NCBI GenBank assembly: GCA_013368315.1
Contig: JAACJM010000021.1
Span: forward strand, 496,001-560,000
Reading direction: 5' to 3'
Source: Tetrapyrgos nigripes
Lineage: Eukaryota > Basidiomycota > Agaricomycetes > Agaricales > Campanellaceae
DNA: 64,000 nucleotides
The position numbers were made by a program, and so were the translations under genes. The notes beneath the pieces were generated by a model, which searched no databases, had not been told where the DNA came from, and saw nothing but the letters and a program-made list of their open reading frames with translations. This document shows positions 1-10,887 of this stretch, piece after piece (the first letter of the stretch is position 1; each line of letters opens with the position of its first letter).

Positions 1-771
1 AACACGCTGAAGACGACGAGTAGTGACGAAGGTTCTTGTTTGTTGGAGAAAGCGCTGAGCTATGCTAGAGGTGCGTCGCCAATGCCGTTGTGCTTCCAAG
101 ATTGCTGTAGTACACTGACTCTTGCCCGTGTAAAGCCGTTACAGATCCTTGTCCGTCACTTAACGCCTCAAACCACCTAACTAAACTCAATCTCAAGTAC
201 AAAACTCGCCACTACGTCCAGCTTTACTATCAAGCCTTCACAATTCTCTCGACATTCCAAAGCTTCACCTGCCAGTGGATATCACGCTATTTTCTGCGTA
301 CTACTCGCTATTCTACATGTACAATGCGCATATACACAACAATGAGCATCTTTTTATTCCATTCTACCGCGTTTTCGAAGAAAGCATCAGGCTCATCGGC
401 TCAGTGAATACTGTAGAGCCTTCTGCAGCGTTGTGACCCCACGGTTGTGTCCCTGTGTGTGACGGGAAGTAGACTCCTTCCTCCAGGCACGGAACAGCCG
501 GATTTCGCGTTGACACTGAGTAGTTTTTGAACTGTGCTGCACTTATCCGGCAGCGCCTGTGGCGTCACAGTGCTTTCAAAGCGCGGAACGGTGATTCCAC
601 GGTGATGGCCATGATATATTCATGCCGTCTCGTGGTTGTCAGTGCTGCTTCTGTTACTTACAGTGACAGTCAGCCTACCAGCATCAACGTGTCCTCCGTG
701 AGCCCCTCACCTCGTTTCTCCTTCCTGCTTTGTCTCTTCCTTTCTTCCTTCAGTGAATGACTCTCTTCTCT
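1..771. other. 5' flank, no gene recognised
   Basis: I see no convincing coding exon here. The last 60 bases before the NACHT gene are pyrimidine-rich (TTCTCCTTCC-type runs), which is common just upstream of fungal start codons. It may hold the promoter and 5' UTR of the downstream gene; that is inference. Confidence 0.4.
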
Positions 772-3700
772 ATGGCTCCTGGTCTTAAGCTGAAGTCCAT
801 ACAAGGTAAGCACTTCCCAACTAACCGCCGCAGACACTCGCTTACCTTCTGTCAGTTACTCGAGCCGATGATGCAACACCGCTCGTGGAAGCCAAGGAGA
901 CCTACGTCTACTCTGTCGCAGTCACCGATGGAAAGAAGACATATAATACCCCATGGGCTAATGAGTGTCGTTGGGAAGTCGATTTCCCCATGTACGTTGC
1001 TCTTTTTAATGAAAACTACGTTGTCTTCACATCATCGCAGAGAACCATCCGAGGTGGTGCCTGCCATTTCTTTAAAATTGTATCGTACGCGGAAGAACTT
1101 TCCGGTTTGGCGCCGTAAACTTGGGAGTGCGAACTTCAAGACCCAGATGATAGAAGACACTGAGGAGGCTGGTGACGCGAAAGGTAAGTATAGTGATTTC
1201 CATCTTGTCATGTAAATACTGAAGCATTGCTCATTCTGCCTCACGAAGAGATGAAGATGGACATGAAGGCTGAAAAATCTGCCAAGAGCTCTCTTACGTT
1301 GGTCGTCAAGGCTGTAGGCCACGAGACTTCCCCAAATCTGGAATCCGACCCTTCCGAGATACTTTGCGCGCCTCCAAACGTCGCCCACCAATGGACCCCG
1401 CCAGATATTCCCAAAAATCTCCTGTATAACGCTGAAACGTTGGGAGGAATGCTGCAGCTCATTCAACCATTCAAGGAAGTCTTCGATAACATTGCCGAGG
1501 TCAGCGCTTCCTAATTCTAATGTATTTCCTTGGCCTGATCAAATTATCCCTGTAGTTTCATCCCGTTGCAAAAGGTGCATGGCTGGTTGTATCTGGCGCA
1601 TACCAGGTGAGCGGTCATGTATGATTGTATCGCCCGCACGCTGTTCTGAATGGAGTTACAGGTATTGAAGGACCAGCACGACAGGGATGGGCAGCTGGTT
1701 GATTTGTATAATCTCATGTTGAGGACGTATGGGATTGCGACCAAAAACGAGCTTTACAAGAATCTGGATAAGAATGAATATGACCTTCCTGGGACTATCG
1801 ATGCTATGGTCAAGCAATCCAAAGAATGCTCCATTTTTATTTCGAATTATGGATCTCGAGGTTATCTACGTGAGTACTTACATTTCGTAGAATTTTAGAC
1901 GTTCTGACCTGTTTCCATCAAACAGGCCGAACATTGACTAGTTCTGAAGCTTCAACGAGGATCCAGAATTTTCGCGTTTCTTTTAATGACCTCCAAAAAA
2001 CATTCATTACTGGTCAAATTGACGTTACCACTCGGGGAGTTTTAGAGATGAAATCCATTATATTATCGCAAAGTAATCTACCTTCGACCGCCGGTTTCCT
2101 TTACTCACACTATCAACAGATAGTCAAAGCAAGCTTGTTGCGCTGGAGCCCCGGACAAGGTCTCCCGATGCCATCGCTTACTGTCTTGACGGCACACGTC
2201 AGGAATCCCTTCGCAAAATCACTGATTGGGTCACCCATGGAGAGGAGTCTGTCCTCTGGGTCTCTGGTGTTGCGGGATGCGGTAAAAGCTCCCTGATGGG
2301 TTCGATGGTCGACTACATACGAGGCCAACTCGGAGCTCGTAACCGTCTTGCAGCGTTCATTCGCTTTGACCGCAACGAATACAATCAATGTCAACATGTG
2401 GTCAGAGAGCTGGCGTATCAGCTGGCACATTATGATGGACGCCTGTGCGAAGCCATCGCGGACGCCTTCCAGGGAAACATAATTACCAGCCCTCAATTAC
2501 GGACGCAGTTGCAGAAACTGGTGCTTGGACCTCTTGAGCGATGCCGGGAAGAGATGGAGAAGGATGGCCCGATGGTCATTGTCTTTGACGGTCTGGATGA
2601 GTGTGGTGATGACACTTATTCCCGGGATTTCTTGCAATTTTTCTCTGATGATGTCTTCAAATCATTCCCCACATCCGGGTCATACTCGCGAGTCGGCCGG
2701 AATCGCATATACGCGACAGCTTCCGGGGTTTGGGCTCCTCTGAGGAAGTGTTATCACACATTCACCCATTCCACCTGGACACTTCATCGCAGGAAACCAG
2801 AGAGGACATCAGATCCTACGTTGAAAAGGAGCTGTCTTTGATTAAGGAGAAGGGATTTCAGGACTTGTGTGTCCAGAGGAATGCTGCTGCTGAACTCGCG
2901 TGGCGTGCAAGTGGGCTTTTTATCTGGGCAGTTGTAATCCTCAAGTTCTTACGAGGATATGCCACTTTTACTCGCCTCGAGACTGTTTTGGAGATGGACC
3001 CACCAGTTAGTGCTGTGAGCGCGCTTACCACCCTCTACAAAACTGCTCTCGATTCTATTGCCAGTCCAGGGGGGGATGAAGACATCAGGGGTGATCTACG
3101 ACTTCTACTCGGATTTGTCAAGTTCACACTGTACCATAACTGTTATGGTGACTGGAAAATCTTCCTCCAGAGCTTGCTTGAATCATATACAGGTGCCAAT
3201 TGGAGTAGCAAGTTGCCTGTTTTGTGTGACAAGCTCTCCAGTCTGCTTGTATATGATGAGTCCCAATGCTTCCAGCTGATTCACAAATCTTTGGACGATT
3301 TTCTTATGGACCACAACCGTTGTGGGGATGACTGGTTTCTTGATCACAAAATTTATAAAAGCCTCACATCTGCATGCTCCAAACTCCTCATGTCCTACCT
3401 TGGAAATGCTTGTATGAGCAACTCAGTTTCTTCTGAAAAGACAGCAACCCAGTATGCACTACAATATTGCAGCATTTATTACTCCAACGTTTGGAAGACT
3501 GGACCCAGAGATAACAATTTTGACATTGAGGCAGAAGTGTCACATTTGTTGCAGTGGTATCTTTTACGATGGGTATTCTATGCAGTGACGAAATCCAGCG
3601 ATTTTGATAGATGGCAGACAGTTGGCTTCCTCTCTGAAGGTCTCCTTAATCTTTCTGAAAATCTTGACAAGGCAAGTTCTCAAAAGTGTATCTCATGAGC

Positions 3701-4151
3701 TCTTCACTGATGTTCAATGCAGACACGCAATGATCCTTTTGCTCAATTGATTCATGAAGCACATCGGCTCAGTAGTGCACTTTATGCTAATTGTTGCCGG
3801 GCCAGGAAAGTGAATACTATCTTATACTTCTTCCACTTTCTATGTGCTGCATATAGAAAGGACATGAAGATATTGCACCAGTGGTATATGCCTGCATTTG
3901 TCCAGATGGCTGGATGCTCTCAAAATTATGGGGATATAATTGAGGCAATCAAGGCAGTAAGTAATCAATGATTCTGTCATTCAGATCTAAACTGACCCAA
4001 GGTCATCCAGCTCAATGACTATCCACCGCTTCTGTCCAAAGAAGACACAACAGCAGAAAATATTGAAATCATTGGAATTTTTGAGGTGATTGAGGATGAA
4101 ATGCTGGCTGATGTCGATTGGGATCTTAAAAAAAGCTGGCTTGATTATTAA
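772..4151 (+). CDS. NACHT-domain NLR-like NTPase, ten exons, one apparent 1-bp frameshift
   Basis: NLR-type STAND NTPases act in fungal non-self recognition and programmed cell death; that role is family knowledge. My exon model is 772-805, 856-991, 1041-1183, 1249-1499, 1556-1606, 1662-1869, 1926-2072, 2120-3671, 3723-3956 and 4002-4151. All introns are 45-65 bp and phases agree throughout. The N-terminal part resembles the C2-like domain of mushroom NLRs. A CLDGTRQ motif leads into the NACHT core with Walker A GVAGCGKSS (2266-2292) and Walker B MVIVFDGLDECGD (from 2572). Between 2667 and 2670 the frame changes inside a C4 run. One extra C would restore a LASRPES-type sensor motif and give 969 codons in all. 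The intron at 3672-3722 has a GC-AG boundary. There is no WD40, ankyrin or TPR repeat tail. An ATG at 757 is an alternative start. The gene may be broken, or the missing base may be a sequence error. Confidence 0.8.
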
Positions 4152-6119
4152 TTATTAAACAAACAGAGCAAAGTACTCAATGTATGAGGTTAAGTAGTTC
4201 TGGTATGCCTCCACTGAACACAGTTTGTACATCTCAGTAGCTCAGTGAAGGGAACCAACTTGTTCATGAATGGGGTAGATGCTGACATAGATGAAGTCCT
4301 CAGAATTTTGTGCTTGCCTTCATCAGCAAAAGCCCCAGGACTAGTACAGTCCTGGACTTGACCCAAAGGCATGTACTAGTGAAGTAATGAGTACATGCCA
4401 GATGTTGGTAGGCCTATTTCAGACAGGCATGTAATGATACAGACATTCTGCTAGATAGAGAAATTCTGTCTGTACTTTCAATTAAAGATAATAATGCAGA
4501 GCCAGGAAAGGCTCACTACAATGTACAGTCTTGCAAATAAAAATCAGAATGTCGAGCAATTGAAATTTCTTCCAGCAATTTGTGTCTTTTGAAGGCAAAA
4601 AAAATAAGTGAGTCTTTCAAGCCTTTCAAGGGTTCAACAGCTTTCAAAAGCTCAACATCATGTGTAATGTTTCAAATGTTCAACAGACAGTTGAGGCTTT
4701 TCTTTTCAAGGTTCGACATGGCATGTAGCCTTCCTACATGCCCATCCTTGTACCCATCCTCATTTATTCTCTTCCCAGACCATACAGTATTTTTTATTTT
4801 GTAACTCGTCTAGGCCATTCATGATTATGGACCCTCATAGCAGTATCCAGGTTGAGTGATAGTCTAGATCAGTTTATTGTCAGGGTAACATACTGCAGTT
4901 TGATTACAGTAAGGATAACAACACCAATAAAGACATGAGCAACCAAAAAGCGACAATGAAAGCAGAAGGGCAGATGCAGAAGTGATTATACAAAGAAGGC
5001 AGTGGTAGGCGCTGATCGTCACTGATGACTGAAGAAGATACTGAAGCAATTTATGCAAAGACATCGTAGGTAATTAATAAAAGTGACCATGCTGGGTGTA
5101 AGGAGCGTGTAAGACAATTAAATGAAGTAGAACAGTAAAGGTAACAATAGTCTATCATCTATGAGGAAACAATGGTATATAATGAAATAAGTAAAAATCC
5201 ATACCGAGCAGATAGATATATGGGATGGCCTTCCACTGTAATTAATGTTCCGTACTCCAGAAAGTGGCCTGTGGGACATGCTGAGTGCTGAAGACTGTAA
5301 GACAGTACAAATGGGGGGAAAGGAGGGGAAAAGGTGAGTGGGGAGTTGAGTAAAAGCCCCAGGCTTTATATACTCTCCAGATGGGAATGGCTGACATTTC
5401 AATGGGTGCAGATTGAGCATGCTCTTACTAAATTTAGCAAGATGATGTGTTGTAGTGATGTTGTTGTTGTCAGTCTATCTATAAAAGGGAAGTGCAGTGC
5501 ATTACTGGATTTGGCTATTTTGCTTTCCTAGGGTAACCCAGGGTGGTATTGCAGCCAGTGGTGAATAAAGCATGCCTTAGGCTTAATCACTGTCATGTTT
5601 TGAGCAGATGGATTCATTTGCCTTGGCCAATGGGTGCTGATACATGTCAGTTTTCTCTGGGTTTCTACTTCTGCCCAACTTCCATGGCAACAGTTGTCCA
5701 TTCTCTCATCCACCCACACACACACTCTTCTCCTTATCCTCTTCTTTCTGTTGTTTTACACCACCATGACCCTCATCACACACAGCTCTGCCCTCAGACA
5801 CAACGGTTTCTACACAACAAATTGAGAGACACCAAAATGCGAAAACAGGCTATCATCAGCCTGTTGAAGAGCCAAAGTTTTGTCTCCTGGAAGAACCAGT
5901 CAGATAAGAGGTGTTTTTAACAGATATATTGGAAGACTGGTTGGTCTCCTTTCTCTGCCATGTTGTACAATTTTAGCTGACATCTCTAGTCCACCATCAG
6001 TCACACACCAATGTCGAAACGGACACTACAGCAATGTGTGCACATTTGCCAATAACCTTTGGCATCCTACCATTAATTTTGGTGGCTTCCAGACATTGAC
6101 AGTGACGTTTGGGTAGTTA
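4152..6119. other. Intergenic, nothing recognised
   Basis: About 2 kb without a supportable gene. Only short open frames on both strands, a short CA tract near 5710 and TTCAAGCC-like direct repeats near 4610-4700 are visible. It is probably the NACHT gene's 3' region plus decayed sequence. Confidence 0.4.
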
Positions 6120-7825
6120 GGACCTTAAGACTAGTGTGTCTTAAGCCCTGTATTTATTGATATGCTATAAAATACAATGCATAGTAAATGTAGCTATCTT
6201 AAGATGGCTTAAGATATGAAAAAAGATAAGTAGTAAGACAGCTTGGGGTATGAAAAAAGTCAACATAATCCATCTTAAGATGGCTTAAGATATAAAAAAA
6301 AGTAAGATGATGGGAAAAGTGAAGATGGCAGCCACCTTAAGACAGCTTGAGATATAAAACAAGTCAACTTACAAGTTGATTACAATTTAGTCCACCACAC
6401 TTGAGTCTGACTTCAGCAAAGGATGTTGCAAACCACACTCACAGTCCAGATGGGCATATATGCGGGAACCGACACAGGTTGGGCATTGTCTAGACAATGA
6501 ACATCACAAAACAGAGAAAAAGAAGAAAAAAAGAGAGTACATCAGTAACCAGTCAACTAATCAGCCAGGAAGATTAAGAACCCTCCAGAAAGCTTCACTG
6601 CAGTAGAAATAGAAACAAAACTCACCTCTAATCACACTCCCTTCAGTTGGTTCCCTCTTCTCCATCAGGCTTGGGGTTCATTGTCTCCTTGAACTCTGAC
6701 ACCTCATCTATATCTGTCACAGTCATTGTAATCCTGGAGAGTGCCAAGGGCCATAGGGTCTTGGATCATAGGGCTGCTGTCTCGCCTGGCTGAGAAGAGA
6801 GGAGAGACAGTAAGGGTGCTTTTATAGATGGAGAGAGGCTGGGGAAAAGGTCGTGGAAATAGAAGCATAGGGTATGATACAGACTGGATGGTCAGAATGC
6901 TGAGAGCATACTCGGCATTGTTGTTACAGTTGTCACCATTGTTGCTGCCATGGTGGGTGATAGTGATAGTAGCTGGACAAGCTTGTATATATCTGAGTCT
7001 GGGCCCTAACAATTAAGACAAATACATGTGACCCTGAGACCAAACAAGACCTCATGCGTCAATTGTCATCGATGTGTCAGGTTGAACTGTTGACTCTTAA
7101 CTGCAACCACCACCTTCAACAAGTCAACTTTGCTTGCATCAACAACATTGCCACCATCTTCATCCACACCTTCTTGCCTATGCTATCTTGCAATCCCTAT
7201 ACAACCTCTTTCTCTCTCTTTTCAGTGCTACGAGGATCCAGTTCACAATGAATTTGCAGTCAATGCCAGAGAACAGAGGGCCTGGAAAAAGAGAAAAGTA
7301 TGTAGTTATCTGGTCACTGTTAATATCATTTTGGGCTGATTTTTGTATACCTGCTAGAGTACTGCAAAGTTGGACTGGAGTCTGGTGGACTATGGACTTG
7401 CAAGTTTCACTTTTTTCATATCCCAAGCCATCTTACCCTTTTTCATTTCTTAAGCCATCTTAAGACAGCTACCATATTCACTTTTTTCGTACCCCAAGCT
7501 ATCTTACCTTTTTTTTGTATTCATCTTAAGATGGCTACCATCTTCACTTTTTTCATATCTTATTCCATCTTATTATTTTCTATCTTAAGCTGTCTCAAGA
7601 TGGCTGGCATCTTCTTTCATACCTCAAGCCATCTTAAGATGGCTACTGTCTTCATTTTTTTTGTATTGCAAGCCACCATACCACCATTTTTGATATCTTA
7701 AGCCATCTTAAGATGGTGACCAGTGTATTCTATAGTGTATATACCAGTAAATACAGGACTTGAGACAGACTTGAGCTGTCTTAAGTTGCAATGACAAAAT
7801 TCACAAATATCTTAAGAAAAGCTAA
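6120..7825 (-). mobile_element. CTTAAG-rich non-autonomous TIR element, copy A
   Basis: This is the reverse-complement relative of the element at 37309-42666, without its palindromic insert. Both ends are dense in variants of the palindrome CCATCTTAAGATGG next to runs such as ATATGAAAAAAG. The right end finishes ...AAAAGCTAA, followed by TATA, as in copy B. The left end is diverged or lost before about 6120, so the boundary is approximate. The central 1 kb carries no convincing ORF. The right end lies directly against a Copia reverse-transcriptase fragment, so it inserted into, or next to, that older element. I cannot assign a superfamily. Confidence 0.7.
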
Positions 7826-7829
7826 TATA

Positions 7830-8390
7830 AATTCATTTCAGGAAGGGTTAAGTAGTTGATCCCTTGTAGTTTAGTGTTGAGATATGCTCCAGTGAAGTCT
7901 CCCGACCATATGTTCATCCCTTTGTACACAGCAATGGCAATGGTGAATCATATGGACTTGTATCTTGCAACAATGGCCCAAGTATCATCGTAATGGACTC
8001 CCTTGACTTGGTCATAACCTCTAACCACCAATCAAGCTCCTTCTCCATCCAACCTGAGAGCATATACCCATTGGGTTGTGATAACCTTCACATTCTCTGG
8101 CTTCCCCACTGGGGTAAATGCCTTCCTAGAGTCCAGCTTCTCAATCTCCTTTTCCATGGCCTTCATCCAGAGGTCTGGTCCCGTCATCACCTTGTTGTAT
8201 GAGTTGGGAACCTCCATGTTTTCTGGTTCTAGGATTCCCTCAACTCAGGCTTCTTGCACAATGGGCTTGTCTTGTTCATCAAATTCTGAGAGTAACTCTC
8301 TATCCTCCTCATCATCTATCATCCAGGCCTCCCCTCTGTCATATGCCTCTCTTTCTCAAGCCTCATATTCCTTTGACTGGATAAATTCTT
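7830..8390 (-). pseudogene. Copia reverse-transcriptase N-terminal fragment
   Basis: Minus-strand translation gives the start of a Ty1/Copia RT: PNSYNKVMTGPDLWMKAMEKE, then a VITTQWVYALRLDGEG-type segment, and after a frame change a GDFTGAYLNTKLQG block that resembles the first RT catalytic region. It stops abruptly at the end of the CTTAAG element at 7825. The rest of RT, RNase H and the 3' LTR are missing. It is the downstream continuation of the Copia gag-integrase sequence at 16204-19236, split by the Gypsy insertion. Confidence 0.8.
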
Positions 8391-8395
8391 GGGTC
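8391..8395. repeat. Target-site duplication GGGTC (left)
   Basis: GGGTC immediately precedes the 5' LTR and recurs at 16204-16208 just after the 3' LTR. A 5-bp duplication is normal for LTR-retrotransposon integrase. Confidence 0.92.
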
Positions 8396-8911
8396 TGTCA
8401 CGAATCGCTCCCCGCCTATTCATTTCCTTTCTATTCCTTTTCCTTCACTATCCACTTCCCACTCTAACCCCATAAACATCAATCATGTCTCACCATCGTC
8501 TATAGTTACCATCTCTCTAGATCTATGACTCACATCCTTATCTCCTCCGATTCCTATCTCCATGGACATTCTCACTGTCAATCACTCCGTATGATCCAGT
8601 ACCTTCATCTATCCATATTTGACTCATTATTCTCTCACCCTTGACATTTCCACATGATACCGTCTATTATTACTTACTCTTTCCCATCTGTTCATATTTC
8701 ACTTATATACCTGTGCTCCTTGTAACCTATTCCTTAGTTCGTTCACTTCGTCTCCGCTCCGTACTTGTACTATGCAGTGTAGAGCCTAGTCAGCTTACTT
8801 TCTCTCTATCTCTTTACCTCTCTTATTCTCTTGATCAATCTACTCTCTTGTAACTGGTTTTCTCGTACTGTGTGACTTGGGTGGTTATTGAGTGTATCGA
8901 CAACCTTGACA
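8396..8911 (+). repeat. Gypsy 5' LTR
   Basis: 516 bp, TGTCAC...TTGACA. It matches 15688-16203 except at about 8402, 8637 and 8773. Every difference is CG against TG or CA. A TATATACC-type motif lies near 8704. Confidence 0.95.
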
Positions 8912-9363
8912 CTTGAACGAACTCCCATACACCCACCTCACAATTCCCTCATCGCACCCTATCCTTCACTCTGTCTACCCCACGCCCCCGAATTCGTATC
9001 GAACCTCCTGAAACCCCTCATGACTACGAACGGATCCCACTTCCCCTCCCTCGCTACCTCTTGCACTCCGAATACTCGGTCTCTCACGGAAGAAAAATAC
9101 GAGCGGATCCTTGGAGCCTCGACCGACACTTTGTTTGCACAAGACGTTGGGTGTGGAAACTTATCTCAGGTGACGTAGTCCTCTCGACATTTTCATACAT
9201 AACAGTGAAAGAGGACTTCAATACAGGAGAAACTGTGGTTCAGATTAGAGGACCTCTATTCCTCAGAGAACACGTCGACTACTCTCTATCATCCCCTTCC
9301 CCCGAATACGGTCTAGCATCTTCCTTCATCCTGGGACCCAACTACCTTTCTTGAAATCAGTGT
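8912..9363 (+). other. Gypsy leader between 5' LTR and gag
   Basis: No tRNA primer-binding site is obvious to me. Open frames at 8888-9178 and 9061-9354 cover most of it. The second ends in TGA at 9352-9354, in the same frame as gag and 9 bp before the gag ATG. So gag could once have started further upstream and been shortened by a stop. Confidence 0.5.
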
Positions 9364-10887
9364 ATGACTGGTCGACGAACCGCATCTGCAGACCTGAACC
9401 TCCACTGTGCCGACCGACCACACGTATTCCACCCCTCATCATCCCGAGACGCCGCTTACTTCGTTGAAGACGTCGACGACCCTTGGACTCCGTGCACCGT
9501 ACAACTGTGCCTAAACAGATATAACACTCAACGACTTACCGCTGAAGAAATTCCAAGTGGGTTACACATTATAACCCAACTCCAAGAACTCGCAATTCAA
9601 AAGGCACACCCAAAACCTAAACCTGCAACAGAATCGGAACAAGGAACCTCTACACCTACTAACCAACCTTCCGGATCTAACCCAGTACCAGAAACCCCTC
9701 CCAATAACCCACCAGAACCAGACAATCCCACTTCCCCACCTTCTTCGCCCATCATTCCATCCGCCGAAGGACCATCCGTAGCCCCTCACCGTCCTCCTAC
9801 CCCCCCTTCCCCAAATCCATCAGATCCAAACGACTCAGTCATGGCCGACACACCTCCTATGGGGTCAAACGGAACTTCCGAACGAGGAAGGAAACTAGAC
9901 GCCTTCAATGGAGAACGTAGCGAAGCGAAACGATGGCTGGCCCTGTTCAATAACTATCTATGCATGAATAAAGGAAAGTACCCGACCGAGGAAAGTCAGG
10001 TCTCGCTATTCCTATCCTTCTTCACAGGAGAGAAAGGAGGAGATTGGGCAACGCAAAGATTGATAGAACGAGATGCAGATGAGGAGGATGAGAACTTGGC
10101 GAGTACACCAGGTGAATGGAGATGGATAACCTTGAAACAGATACGGGATAGATTCAAAAAGGACTTCAAAGCTCTTGCCTCGGAAGATGTGGCAAGGACG
10201 AAGATCAAATTTGCTAGAATGAGGGGAACGGATATTAGCAGCTACAACAGCATTTTCGATACATACGGAGAAGAATCCGAGTTCGGAGACGCGGCGTTGT
10301 TGGAATTCTATCAGGATGGTTTACCGCCCAAACTCCGAGAAGCAGTTGGAAGAACGTATCTGAAGTGGGATGACTTCGAGGAGTACAAGGAAAGAGCTGT
10401 GGAGCTTCATTTAGAATGGTTGAAGGAACGAGAAAGACAAGGACGCTGGAAAACTACTTCAACATCGAAGAATAGTCCAGGTCCGTCTCAGGGAAGAACG
10501 GTAGCAAGCGTCAATGCGCTTATGAATATGGGACCAGGTGCTAGCTTGTCTTTCAATCCACTGCCTAAGCTGACACCTGATGAAAGGGACCGACTTCGAA
10601 AATTAGGAGCATGCTTCGCGTGTAGACAAACCGGACACATGAGCAACGAATGTCCGACATACCCGAGAACGTCATCTCAAACCACTTCTCGAACCTTCCC
10701 TTCTCGCGCTGTTCGTACAGCCGAAACCGCATCTTCACCACCGGTAACGGTAGCTCAGGTGTCTTCATCTCGAAACACGATCAAGGAAATCTCCGACATG
10801 GTTAACAAGGTTAAAGGATTAGAAGGAGAAGAAAAGGAACAAGCAACCGTCTATTTAAAAGACATCATGTCTAAATTGGATTTTTGA
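9364..10887 (+). CDS. gag: Gypsy Gag polyprotein
   Basis: A 507-residue Gag, the structural protein that packages element RNA into cytoplasmic particles. Residues about 80-165 are Pro/Ser/Thr-rich. The central part (from about residue 175) resembles the Retrotrans_gag fold, with W, L and F positions and the segment ALLEFYQDGLP. The C-terminal part carries one zinc knuckle, CFACRQTGHMSNEC (CX2CX4HX4C), near 10612-10653. The stop overlaps the beginning of the pol frame (10884), with pol in the +2 frame relative to gag, so pol would need programmed frameshifting or reinitiation. The frame is intact. An upstream in-frame extension is interrupted by TGA at 9352. Confidence 0.9.
   Translation: MTGRRTASADLNLHCADRPHVFHPSSSRDAAYFVEDVDDPWTPCTVQLCLNRYNTQRLTAEEIPSGLHIITQLQELAIQKAHPKPKPATESEQGTSTPTNQPSGSNPVPETPPNNPPEPDNPTSPPSSPIIPSAEGPSVAPHRPPTPPSPNPSDPNDSVMADTPPMGSNGTSERGRKLDAFNGERSEAKRWLALFNNYLCMNKGKYPTEESQVSLFLSFFTGEKGGDWATQRLIERDADEEDENLASTPGEWRWITLKQIRDRFKKDFKALASEDVARTKIKFARMRGTDISSYNSIFDTYGEESEFGDAALLEFYQDGLPPKLREAVGRTYLKWDDFEEYKERAVELHLEWLKERERQGRWKTTSTSKNSPGPSQGRTVASVNALMNMGPGASLSFNPLPKLTPDERDRLRKLGACFACRQTGHMSNECPTYPRTSSQTTSRTFPSRAVRTAETASSPPVTVAQVSSSRNTIKEISDMVNKVKGLEGEEKEQATVYLKDIMSKLDF

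Noticed and set aside
1000..1070. A second frameshift in the NACHT gene
   Set aside because: A 49 bp GT...AG intron at 992-1040 restores the frame and gives a good match to the family, so no mutation is needed.
5543..5920. 125-codon plus-strand ORF as a gene
   Set aside because: Low-complexity His/Ser/Pro composition over a CA-rich tract. No domain, no splice logic, and overlapping frames on both strands.
8888..9354. Open frames before Gypsy gag as separate genes
   Set aside because: They lie in the retroelement leader in two frames and show no domain. They are at most an old N-terminal extension of gag.
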